This document shows, piece by piece, positions 27,502 to 35,359 of a stretch of DNA of 64,000 nt. The notes beneath the pieces are model-generated. The model was not told the DNA's origin. It searched no databases and saw only the letters and a list, made by a program, of their open reading frames with translations. The stretch is from Lujinxingia litoralis (GTDB taxonomy: Bacteria > Myxococcota_A > Bradymonadia > Bradymonadales > Bradymonadaceae). The position numbers were made by a program, and so were the translations under genes. Positions within the stretch are counted from its first letter, which is position 1, and the number at the start of each line of letters is the position of its first letter. The DNA is taken from NCBI RefSeq assembly GCF_003260125.1, contig NZ_QHKO01000004.1, positions 124,001-188,000 on the forward strand. Reading direction: 5' to 3'.

Positions 27502-28320
27502 TCACTCGAAGGTCGGCTCCACAAAGCCCTTTCCAAGGTTCTCGCGGTTGCGCCCCTGGCGACCTACCGACCACCCGGCGGTACAACCGGAGTCGGCCGG
27601 ATCGGGCGGGGCCTGCTGCGCCCGCAGGTGCAAGGGCACCGCGAAAGACGCCCCACCCAGCGGCAATCCCACGCCCTGAGGCACATACCCAATCAGCCCC
27701 ACAACCTGGAGGTTGTCGCCAACCTGAGCCACCGCCCGATCAAGCTCGGCCGTCCAGGCGAGCAAGCGGGCGGCGTGGGCTTCCAGCGCATCGTAGGCCG
27801 GCGCCGACGTTGTGGTCAGCCCCGGTTCCAGACGCTGGCGAGTCAGCGTCAAGACCTTGGTCAGCAGCGTTTGTCCGTAAATCAAGAGATCGTGCAGCGC
27901 GCGCTCCGAGCCCAGCCCCTGAGCCACGCGCGCATCGGTGCGAAGCACCGCCAGGGTGCGCATCGCACCGGCCACCGCACTCAGCGTATGCTCACTGCCG
28001 TGAAGATGATGATCCAACGCCGCCTTGATGACTTGCGCGTCGCCGACCTTCTGCTGGAGCACGACACGCAACGTCTGCAGCCACATTTCCAGTTCGGCCA
28101 CCGCCATGTGAATCGCGTGCTCGCTGATGCGATCTTCGGGGGCTTCTTCTTTACGGGCCGCCACCAGCTTCTCGGCCTCGGCCAGCAGCGCCTTCCCGCG
28201 ATCCACGCCGTCTTTGTTAAGACCGGCCTTGCTCATCGCCTCGCGCACATCCGGCATCTCCTCCCAGGTGTGCGTCGCCACTAAGGCATGACCCATCAAA
28301 CGGTATACGGGCGTCGACAT
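27502..28320 (-). CDS. Unrecognised helical protein
   Basis: 272 aa with no signal peptide or membrane segment. It is almost wholly alpha-helical, with regular hydrophobic spacing (MAVAELEMWLQTLRVVLQQ; HLHGSEHTLSAVAGAMRTL), and ends in a Gly/Pro-rich tail. I do not recognise a family. GAGGAG before ATG 28320 supports the start. It precedes the DnaJ-like gene on the same strand by about 80 nt and could be cotranscribed. Its long helices would suit a cytoplasmic scaffold or a chaperone client, but this is a guess. Confidence 0.7.
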   Translation of the reverse strand: MSTPVYRLMGHALVATHTWEEMPDVREAMSKAGLNKDGVDRGKALLAEAEKLVAARKEEAPEDRISEHAIHMAVAELEMWLQTLRVVLQQKVGDAQVIKAALDHHLHGSEHTLSAVAGAMRTLAVLRTDARVAQGLGSERALHDLLIYGQTLLTKVLTLTRQRLEPGLTTTSAPAYDALEAHAARLLAWTAELDRAVAQVGDNLQVVGLIGYVPQGVGLPLGGASFAVPLHLRAQQAPPDPADSGCTAGWSVGRQGRNRENLGKGFVEPTFE

Positions 28321-28448
28321 GACTTCTCCTCACTTCAGCAAAGTGTGCATCAGGCGCAGTTGCAAAATTTCTTATCCCCTCAAAGGGCGCGCCAGCATAG
28401 CCCAGGCATCGAACCTCGACAAGATGGGCACCACCCCACCCCGGGCCC

Positions 28449-29999
28449 CTAAATATTGACCTGAATGCGCCCGGCAGGAACACCCGCCTTCATCAAGGTT
28501 TCGGTGACCGCTTTGACCATCACGGGCGCGCCGCTCAGGTAGGCAAACGCGCCGTCAAGCGGTGGGGCCAGCGCCGCAAACGCGTCCTGCACGTAGGTGT
28601 GTTCGCCGCCCTCTTCCAGAGCCATGCATACCTGCACGCCCCGCGCCTCCAACGCACTAAGCAGCGCTCGACAGGCCAGATCGTCGTCGTGGCGCTCTCC
28701 ATAAAAGAGCGCGATCCGGGCGGGTCGAGCCGGCGCTTCCAGCCAACGCTCCACCAGCGGCAAGAGCGCGGCCAGACCGCTACCGGTGGCAAAGAGCAGC
28801 GCGCTGGCGCCGACCGCCTCCCGGGCCTCAAACCCTCGCCCCTCTGCCAGGCTTACCTCGACCTCGTCGCCGGGCTTAAGCCCGGCCAGGGCCTGTGCCA
28901 GATCGCCCTCGGCCTCGACCAGAAACTCCCAGCGTCGCTGGCGGGCCCGGGCCACCACGTAGAAGCTCGGCGGCAGGCCGGCCGCGCCCAGCGTGGTGTA
29001 CTGTCCCGGGCGCTGCAATGAGGCGGCGAACTCTTCATCGACCTCCACCGCCAGGCGCACGTAACGCGAGCCTTCAGGGGCAACCTCCTGCACCGCAAAG
29101 CGCCGGCGCACGCGCCGAGCCTCCGGAGGCGACCCGGGCTGAGCGGTGAGCAGGCGCTCGACATGCGCCTCCACCTCGGCCTGCGGCCGCGGTGCTCTCT
29201 CGCGCTCCGAGGAGCGGTGCCCCCGCCCCAGACCGCAGATTGTGACCTCCCCGGCGACCACCTCGACGATGCGCCCGTCGACGTCTTTCACCCGCAGGCC
29301 GCCCGACGGTGAGAGCCCGTCGGCGATTCCCCGCATCGCGCTGCCGCCCTGCTCATAGCGCACCTCACGCCCTTTCACCCGGTCCAGAGCCGCGAAGTCG
29401 GCCCCAAAATCCTCCAGCCCCTTCGTCTCCAGACGGGTGCAGGCCCGCAGAATCGCCTGCTGCAGTGCGTCCACCAGGAGCATCCGATCGTAGACTTGCC
29501 CCCCTTCGCTTAACAAGCTCGTCGCCACGGGATGAAGCTCCTCGGGGAGCTCCCAGCGCCCGATATTCACGTTGAGCCCCACCCCTACCACCACTCCCTC
29601 CAGCCCTGTTGGGCCGGTGGCCGCCTCGGTGAGGATGCCCCCGAGCTTACGCTCGCCAGCGTAAAGATCGTTGGGCCACTTCAGCCACACGTCCACCCCG
29701 GAGATCTCTCGCAACATCCCGGCGATCTCCACGCCGCAGGCCAGCGTGACCCCGGCAACTTTGGCCAACTCCAGCGCCGGCCGCAGGACCATCGAGAGGT
29801 ACACATTGCTCCCGCCTGGCGAGTGCCAGGGGCGGCGCTGACCATCCGACTCCCGGCGCCCGCGACCGGCGCTCTGCTCCTGAGCGACCACGGTCGTGCC
29901 ATGGGGCGCCTGCTCCTTGAGCAGACGCAGGGCCTCATCGTTGGTGGAGCCCAGGCGGCGGTAGACCAGTATCGGCGAGGATGATTGTTCGTCCATCAC
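28449..29999 (-). CDS. birA: Biotin protein ligase fused to a ferredoxin-reductase-like module
   Basis: 516 aa in one frame. Residues about 1-262 are a complete group-I biotin-[acetyl-CoA-carboxylase] ligase: STNDEALRLL, the biotinyl-AMP loop SAGRGRRE, KWPNDLYAGERKLGGIL and the small C-terminal domain (GEVTICGLGRG). It lacks the N-terminal DNA-binding domain of E. coli BirA. After a charged linker, residues about 290-516 look like the FAD- and NAD-binding halves of a ferredoxin-NADP reductase: ALLFATGSGLAALLPLVERW, ALFYGERHDDDLACRALL, and the terminal YLSGAPVMVKAVTETLMKAG. The usual FAD motif RxYS is modified (PSFYVV) and the CGP cysteine is Ser, so the second module may not be catalytic. The start overlaps the nadC stop (ATGA). 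Confidence 0.87.
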   Translation of the reverse strand: MMDEQSSSPILVYRRLGSTNDEALRLLKEQAPHGTTVVAQEQSAGRGRRESDGQRRPWHSPGGSNVYLSMVLRPALELAKVAGVTLACGVEIAGMLREISGVDVWLKWPNDLYAGERKLGGILTEAATGPTGLEGVVVGVGLNVNIGRWELPEELHPVATSLLSEGGQVYDRMLLVDALQQAILRACTRLETKGLEDFGADFAALDRVKGREVRYEQGGSAMRGIADGLSPSGGLRVKDVDGRIVEVVAGEVTICGLGRGHRSSERERAPRPQAEVEAHVERLLTAQPGSPPEARRVRRRFAVQEVAPEGSRYVRLAVEVDEEFAASLQRPGQYTTLGAAGLPPSFYVVARARQRRWEFLVEAEGDLAQALAGLKPGDEVEVSLAEGRGFEAREAVGASALLFATGSGLAALLPLVERWLEAPARPARIALFYGERHDDDLACRALLSALEARGVQVCMALEEGGEHTYVQDAFAALAPPLDGAFAYLSGAPVMVKAVTETLMKAGVPAGRIQVNI

Positions 30000-30865
30000 A
30001 CAGCTCCGGTGCTTGAGCGAAGTTTCATCGACACATCGACCGCCGTGGCCGAATGCGTCAACGCTCCCACCGAGATGATGTCCAGCCCCACATCACCCAG
30101 GTGCTCCAGACGCGCGCGCGTCATGTTGCCGCTGCCCTCGATCACCACGTCGTTGCCGCGGCGATGACCGCGAATCTGCGCCACGGCTTCGATCATCTGG
30201 TCACGATTCATATTGTCGAGCATCACGATCTCCGCGCCGGCATCCAGCGCCTCTTCGACCTGAGCCAGCTCGGTGATCTCGACCTCCACGCGCACCGAAT
30301 GGGGGGCCTGACGGCGCACCCGCGCCAAGGCCTCCCGAATCGAACCGGCCGCGGCGATGTGGTTGTCCTTGATCATCACCCCGCTGGCCAGGTTGTAGCG
30401 ATGATTCGCTCCCCCGCCGCAGACCACCGCATACTTATCGAGAGCACGCCACCCGGGCAGGGTCTTGCGCGTGTCCACCACCCGGGTCGGCGACTCGCCC
30501 AGCGCGGCCACAAACGCCGCGGTCAACGTGGCCACCCCACTCATGCGCTGCATGAAGTTCAGCGCGATACGCTCCCCACGCAACAGCGACACGGTCGGCC
30601 CCTCCAGGCTGGCCACGACCTCGCCGGCTTCAAATCTCGCACCCTCGGAACGCGCAAAGTGGACCTTCACCTGCGGGTCCACACGGGCAAACACCGCGTT
30701 GACCACCGGCTGGCCGGCCAGCACAAAACTCTCCTTGGCCACCAGCTCGGCCCGACCATGCTCGCCAGCAAAAAAGGCCTGGGAGGTGACGTCGAAGCCA
30801 ATCTCATCCTCATCGATCGCCAGATCGATAAGCTGCTGAATGCGCGGGCTGATATACAGATGCAT
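29996..30865 (-). CDS. nadC: Nicotinate-nucleotide pyrophosphorylase (carboxylating)
   Basis: 289 aa, normal for the family. Converts quinolinate and PRPP to nicotinate mononucleotide in NAD synthesis. Typical segments are LNFMQRMSGVATLTA, VVDTRKTLPGWRALDKYAV, GGGANHRYNLASGVMIKDNH and VEVEITELAQVEEALDAG. Quinolinate-binding Arg, His and Lys residues lie in RKTLPG, NHRYNL and IKDNH. It overlaps the following biotin ligase gene by four bases. nadA and nadB are not in this window. Confidence 0.96.
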   Translation of the reverse strand: MHLYISPRIQQLIDLAIDEDEIGFDVTSQAFFAGEHGRAELVAKESFVLAGQPVVNAVFARVDPQVKVHFARSEGARFEAGEVVASLEGPTVSLLRGERIALNFMQRMSGVATLTAAFVAALGESPTRVVDTRKTLPGWRALDKYAVVCGGGANHRYNLASGVMIKDNHIAAAGSIREALARVRRQAPHSVRVEVEITELAQVEEALDAGAEIVMLDNMNRDQMIEAVAQIRGHRRGNDVVIEGSGNMTRARLEHLGDVGLDIISVGALTHSATAVDVSMKLRSSTGAV

Positions 30866-30984
30866 CGCTTCCTCTTAAGGCAAAGACCACTGTGCAACGA
30901 GGGGCGTCCGGGGGGGAGTGCGCCCGGCGGGCTCACGTCGGACACCTTACTCTCAGTTCGGCTTGCGACAAGGGAGCGTCCCAC

Positions 30985-31022
30985 AAAAAAGCCGGCTCCC
31001 ATCCGGGAGCCGGCTCTTTTTT
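30985..31022. terminator. Terminator between the Cys-rich lipoprotein gene and nadC
   Basis: gccggctccc (30991-31000) pairs with gggagccggc (31005-31014). An A-run (30985-30990) and a T-run (31015-31022) flank it, so it works on the minus strand for the gene at 31041. Confidence 0.9.
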
Positions 31023-31040
31023 CAACCGTTCACGCGCGAC

Positions 31041-31385
31041 TCAGTCCCCCATGCACACGTAGCTTCGGCCGCCACCGCTGCGGTTACGCTGATCGTCACA
31101 GACATATCCCTCACGGCAGTCGTAGCGATCCATGCAGGTGGGCAGGCAGATGCCCCCGCTGCGGTCCACGCAGGCCGTGTTCATCGGGCAGTCCTCGTGA
31201 CGATCGCAGGCGCGCACACACATCCCGTAGGGATAATCGTCGCCGCGCTTGCAGGTGCTCCCCGGGTCGCAATCGATGTCGTCGCGGCACTCCCCGCCGA
31301 CGATATCCCCGCCGAAGTTCCCGCAGCTGCTCAAAAAGGTCAGGCTCACCATCAGGGCCATCAGAGCTATCCATCGCTTCGTCAT
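31041..31385 (-). CDS. Small cysteine-rich lipoprotein
   Basis: 114 aa. The signal peptide ends LTFLSSC (lipobox, Cys 21). The mature part has 13 cysteines besides the lipid Cys, in repeated C-x(3-9)-C blocks such as CRDDIDCDPGSTC, CDRHEDCPMNTAC and CMDRYDCREGYVC, a disulphide-knot pattern seen in delta-proteobacterial lipoproteins. Function unknown. The start overlaps the stop of the upstream gene (ATGA), so both are coupled. Confidence 0.75.
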   Translation of the reverse strand: MTKRWIALMALMVSLTFLSSCGNFGGDIVGGECRDDIDCDPGSTCKRGDDYPYGMCVRACDRHEDCPMNTACVDRSGGICLPTCMDRYDCREGYVCDDQRNRSGGGRSYVCMGD

Positions 31386-32080
31386 GCGCTCTCCTCGTCA
31401 GCCTCTCGAATCTGCATGGCAGCAGCGATCGGCAAGGTCTCCAGCTCCGGGCGGAGTTCCTCCAGGCCCAGGCTGCGCAGGTTCGCCCGCACAAAGTGGT
31501 AGCGATCCAGCAGGGGACTGGTCAGGGGCAAGTCGAGCATCCGCAACGCAAAACGGCGCGGGTCCTCATGCGTGCACCGACCATCGGACTCGAAAACCAT
31601 CGCATAACTGGGACCGGGCAGCAACGAGTCGCACCAGGCAAAGGTCGGCCGCCCTCCCTGATACATCGTCAGGTGCAGGCTACCCAGATGAGGCTCATAG
31701 CCAACGAAGGCCCCGGCGCAGCGTAGCTCGCTCATCAACTCCTCGGCCCACTCCGCGCCCAAAACGCGCTCATCGAGGTCGACGCCGGGCTCGGTCACCA
31801 GGGAGATCTCCCCCTCCTGAGCCACCAGCACCCCACCCTCCCAATGCTCGGGGCTGGCGGTCACATCGCGTACGCCCACGTCCATCAGCGGGGCCGTGCG
31901 TTTGAGCGCTTCCACAACCCTGGAGGCCGAAGCATCGACCACCAGCTGAGAGAAGCCCGGCCATTGCCCGGGACGCCCCTGCTCCTCGGTCTGATCATCC
32001 CAGAACTCCGTGGAGTTCTGGACTCCAAGATCGATGCGGTGAATCCCCTCATCGTCGATCAAATACCACTCTCGCTGCAT
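31382..32080 (-). CDS. Unrecognised soluble protein
   Basis: 232 aa, no signal peptide, mixed alpha/beta and acidic. The segment PLMDVGVRDVTASPEHWEG is followed by GWPGFSQL-like and YHFVRANLRSLGLEEL regions, none diagnostic. Translationally coupled (ATGA) to the small Cys-rich lipoprotein downstream. No function is proposed. Confidence 0.7.
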   Translation of the reverse strand: MQREWYLIDDEGIHRIDLGVQNSTEFWDDQTEEQGRPGQWPGFSQLVVDASASRVVEALKRTAPLMDVGVRDVTASPEHWEGGVLVAQEGEISLVTEPGVDLDERVLGAEWAEELMSELRCAGAFVGYEPHLGSLHLTMYQGGRPTFAWCDSLLPGPSYAMVFESDGRCTHEDPRRFALRMLDLPLTSPLLDRYHFVRANLRSLGLEELRPELETLPIAAAMQIREADEESA

Positions 32081-32232
32081 TCAACGCGTCCGTGTCACGT
32101 GCTGCGGTCACGGAGACTTCCCTGTCTCCTGGCTCTGGACGCACGAGCTTGGATCGGCCCCCGAAGCTCCGCAAGAAATTAGCACGGAAAGTCGCCACCC
32201 ACGCCCCAGCCAGACGAGGGTGACAGGCGCGT

Positions 32233-32796
32233 TTATATCGAAAAATCAAAGCCCACGTAGACGATAGCCCTCAACCCCTCATTGATCCGCTCCAGCCCCG
32301 GACCGGCATTTACCGGCACCCGGGCGTACTGAGCACCGATCCCTAAGTTGAGATCGACCAGCGGCCAGCCCAGCACATCGACCTCCACCCCGGCGCCGGC
32401 GTTATAGCCCGTGGTGGCCAGATCCAACGCAATCGAGGGGCCGGCCTCCGCCCAGATCGCCAGGCGCGTCGTCGGCAGCATCAGGCGAGCGTGGAGGTTG
32501 GCATCCACCTGGGTATAGCTCAGGTCGGGATCGCCAAAGGTATGGCGGGCGAAGTTAACTTTCGCGCCGATCGCAAAGCGCTCAAAGCCCAGCATCAGCC
32601 GCGCCCCGGCGCCCAGACTCTCCAGCTGACGCTCTCCCCCGGCCAGCTCCGCCCCCTCCAGTTCCGTGCTCTCCAGAGCCACCGGAAGCCAACGCACATC
32701 CACCCCGGCTCGCACCACGGCCTGCGCATCGGCAGTCGCTCCCATCATCACGGCCACGGCCACCGCCGCCGCCAACCACACCTGAATCCAGCGCAT
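32233..32796 (-). CDS. Predicted outer-membrane barrel-like protein
   Basis: 187 aa with a clear signal peptide (about 1-25, ending ADAQA). The rest consists of amphipathic strands (ARLMLGFERFAIGAKVNFARH; LNLGIGAQYARVPVNAG) ending VYVGFDFSI, consistent with a small outer-membrane barrel. It is not a recognised family. It is about 150 nt from the gene at 31382-32080 on the same strand. Confidence 0.6.
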   Translation of the reverse strand: MRWIQVWLAAAVAVAVMMGATADAQAVVRAGVDVRWLPVALESTELEGAELAGGERQLESLGAGARLMLGFERFAIGAKVNFARHTFGDPDLSYTQVDANLHARLMLPTTRLAIWAEAGPSIALDLATTGYNAGAGVEVDVLGWPLVDLNLGIGAQYARVPVNAGPGLERINEGLRAIVYVGFDFSI

Positions 32797-32945
32797 TGTG
32801 TCCTCGCTTCGAGCTAGTCGAGCTGTTGTAGAGTCAAGGGTGAGCGGCCGATAAGCGCCACGGTCCTCAGAGCTAAGACGCGTCCGAGCGCTTTTTAATC
32901 AAACTGGCCAGCGCCCCGGGCGCGCCTCCCATCGTAGCACGGGAC

Positions 32946-32983
32946 AAAAAAAGAGCGCGGAGGGCCTTTCCCCCCCCGCGCTC
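32946..32983 (-). terminator. Terminator after the lysine aminomutase gene
   Basis: gagcgcgg (32953-32960) pairs with ccgcgctc (32976-32983). On the minus strand it is followed by seven T's. It lies 60 nt past the kamA stop. Confidence 0.85.
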
Positions 32984-33042
32984 TCAGGTGTGGTGTCGCT
33001 TCCGAGAAGCGACCCACCGAGCATCATGCTGCCCGCGCTGCT

Positions 33043-34464
33043 TTAGCGCTGGCCCTGATGGTTGCGAGCCGCCAAAAGCGCATCCTGCACCATCTGCTCG
33101 CGTTTATCGGCATCCTTCCAGTCGGCACGCGCCGCATCACTGAGGCTGTGAAGCGGATCGAAGTACGTGAAGAGCTGGCCGGGCTTGACCGAAGGCGCGC
33201 TGTAGACGCTGACCCCGGTCTCACGATCGTAGTGCTCGTAGGAGTGCGCCTCCCGCTTGCCGCCGCCGCCGGGCGCATCAACCACGAAGGTCGGGGTGTT
33301 GAACCCGGCCGTGGAGCCGCGCACGAACTTCTCAATATCGAGGTTGGTCTGCAGCGAGGTACGCAGGTCTTCGACCCCCTGCACCATGTCGTGCTGATAG
33401 ACGTAGTAGGCCTCGACGTTGACCTCACCCAGGCGCTTGACCAGCAGGCGCATCGTCTCCTGCGAGTCGTTGACCCCGCGCTGGAGCACCGTCTGGTTGC
33501 GCACGGTGATCCCCCGCTCAAAGAGCGTGTTGGTGGCGCGGCGGCTGATCTCGGTGATCTCGTTGGGGTTGTTGAAGTGCGTATGGATGCACACCTGCTT
33601 GTGCACCTTGCGACCGTGCTCGGCCACCCGGGTCACCGCGTCGAGCCAGCGCTCGTCGCTCAGGATCTTCATCGGCATCACCGCCAGCCCCTTGGTCGCA
33701 AAACGAATGCGACGGATGTGCGGGATCGCCAGCAGGCGCATTCCGATGGCTTCGATATGCTTGAAGGCCAGGTTGTAGGCGTCGCCCCCGCTGATGACGA
33801 TATCTTCAAGCTCCGGGCGGCTCTCAATGTAGGCAAAGGCCTCTTCCCAGCGCTTGGGGCTGACCTTGAGGCTGACCTTCTCCACCACATCCGTGTCCAC
33901 GCCGATGGCGTAGCTGCGCGTGCAGAAACGGCAGTAGACCGGGCAGGTGTCCAGCGGCAAAAAGAGCGCCTTATCGTGGTAGCGGTGCGTCAACCCGGCC
34001 ACCGGCGCGTCGGCCTGCTCGTGGAGCGAGTCCAGGGTGAGCATCGGGTGGTCCATCGTCAGCCGCGAGGCCACCGGGATGAACTGGGTGCGAATCGGGT
34101 CATGCAGGGGATCGTTCCAGTCGATCAGGCTGAAGAGGTAGGGCGTGACGCGCACGGCCATCGGCGCCAGGTGAAACCCGCGCAGCACATCGTCCACAAA
34201 CGCCTTGGGTGCCAGCCCGTCCATCAGCTCAAGGAGCTTATCCTCGCCGTAGAGCGAGTTCTTCATCTGCCATTTGTAGTCGAGGAACTCCTCCTCGCTG
34301 ACATTGGCAAAGGCCGGGATCTCCCGCCAGAATTCACCGCCCCTGAGATTGCGGTGCTCCAACGCCGAGGCGTCAACCGGCGGGCGAGCGGTGCGCTCGG
34401 CCGGGGGGGCAGCGTGGGCTTTGGTGGGTTTCTCGGGGGTGGGGACGTTTTCTGCGCTCGCCAT
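33043..34464 (-). CDS. kamA: Lysine 2,3-aminomutase family radical SAM/PLP enzyme
   Basis: 473 aa. It is predicted to interconvert L-lysine and beta-lysine through a PLP-bound radical. The radical SAM motif is CPVYCRFC (about residues 165-172; CxxxCxxC). The N-terminal region WREIPAFANVSEEEFLDYKWQ and the PLP/lysine-site region STAGFNTPTFVVDAPGGGGK, with the PLP Lys at its end, match KamA. YYVYQHDMVQG supplies a substrate Asp. The start ATG at 34464 follows GAGGAG; the frame is open 90 bases further upstream but without a site. EpmB is a related alternative; the C-terminal PLP/multimer region favours KamA. The beta-lysine acetyltransferase partner of the compatible-solute pathway is not adjacent. 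Confidence 0.9.
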   Translation of the reverse strand: MASAENVPTPEKPTKAHAAPPAERTARPPVDASALEHRNLRGGEFWREIPAFANVSEEEFLDYKWQMKNSLYGEDKLLELMDGLAPKAFVDDVLRGFHLAPMAVRVTPYLFSLIDWNDPLHDPIRTQFIPVASRLTMDHPMLTLDSLHEQADAPVAGLTHRYHDKALFLPLDTCPVYCRFCTRSYAIGVDTDVVEKVSLKVSPKRWEEAFAYIESRPELEDIVISGGDAYNLAFKHIEAIGMRLLAIPHIRRIRFATKGLAVMPMKILSDERWLDAVTRVAEHGRKVHKQVCIHTHFNNPNEITEISRRATNTLFERGITVRNQTVLQRGVNDSQETMRLLVKRLGEVNVEAYYVYQHDMVQGVEDLRTSLQTNLDIEKFVRGSTAGFNTPTFVVDAPGGGGKREAHSYEHYDRETGVSVYSAPSVKPGQLFTYFDPLHSLSDAARADWKDADKREQMVQDALLAARNHQGQR

Positions 34465-34631
34465 GGGTGTGGACTCCTCGAAGGATGCAAAATCAATACG
34501 AAAGATGGCGCGGCGGGCCGTAACCGCGCTCAGAGTCCACACTCCCCGCCACATCAGGCAGCGAGTCCGGCCGGCACAATCTGAAAACTTCGGCCCGAAG
34601 TGTCAAGGCTGCGCTCGCCATCGCCGGTGTT

Positions 34632-35348
34632 TCAGGGGCGCCAGGTCACCCGCCAGACCACCTCCCAGCCGGGCCCCAGCGACGCGGCCCGGCCCGCGTT
34701 GAAGGGGGCCCGCTCCACGCGGTCGCCTTCTTCATACACCGGCTGCATCGCTTCGAAATTCGCCGTGGTATGTCCGGTCAGTCCCCAGGCAAACCCCATC
34801 CCCAACGACCAGGACTTCGAGGCCGTCTCCAGCAGAGCGATATCGCCCACGGCCTGGGCACTAAAAATGAGCCCGTGAGCACGGCCCTCATAGATACGCG
34901 AGCTGTAGGAGGCCGGCTCAAGCGCCAGCCGGTGATGGACGTAGCCCAGCCCCAGGCGCGCCCCCAGGTGCACGCGCTCGTTCACCAGACGCACACCCCA
35001 GCCCACCTCGGCCTGCAGCGCCGTGCGTGTCCAGTCGTATTCGAGCGTCTCGTCCAGACGAGTGCGCACACGGGTATCGATGGGCATCGCCAGCCCCAGA
35101 CGCAGCCCTTCCAGCCCCAGGCCCTCCACGTTCACCCGGAGCCCCGGCCCGATTCCCGGCTCCGCACTGAAGTCCCCCTGCGTCGGCGGCATCGACACCA
35201 TCAGGAGTTCTGCCCCGATGCGCAGGGGACCGGGCTCCTGAGCCTGCGCGTCCTGCACCCCGGCCACACTTCCCAGCGCACCCAGCAGCATCACGACCAG
35301 CGCACCGCCGAGGGAACCACGTCCGTTCTCTTTTCTCATCGCCATCAT
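34632..35348 (-). CDS. Predicted outer-membrane beta-barrel protein, last gene of the propeller operon
   Basis: 238 aa. The signal peptide (about 1-37) ends QDAQAQE. The mature protein has paired strands such as GLRVNVEGLGLEGLRLGLAM and HLGARLGLGYVHHRLAL and ends WEVVWRVTWRP. GAGGAG lies seven bases before the ATG at 35348. It begins 11 nt after the upstream beta-propeller lipoprotein gene and is therefore probably in that operon. Specific function unknown. Confidence 0.65.
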   Translation of the reverse strand: MMAMRKENGRGSLGGALVVMLLGALGSVAGVQDAQAQEPGPLRIGAELLMVSMPPTQGDFSAEPGIGPGLRVNVEGLGLEGLRLGLAMPIDTRVRTRLDETLEYDWTRTALQAEVGWGVRLVNERVHLGARLGLGYVHHRLALEPASYSSRIYEGRAHGLIFSAQAVGDIALLETASKSWSLGMGFAWGLTGHTTANFEAMQPVYEEGDRVERAPFNAGRAASLGPGWEVVWRVTWRP

Positions 35349-35359
35349 GGCACCACTCC

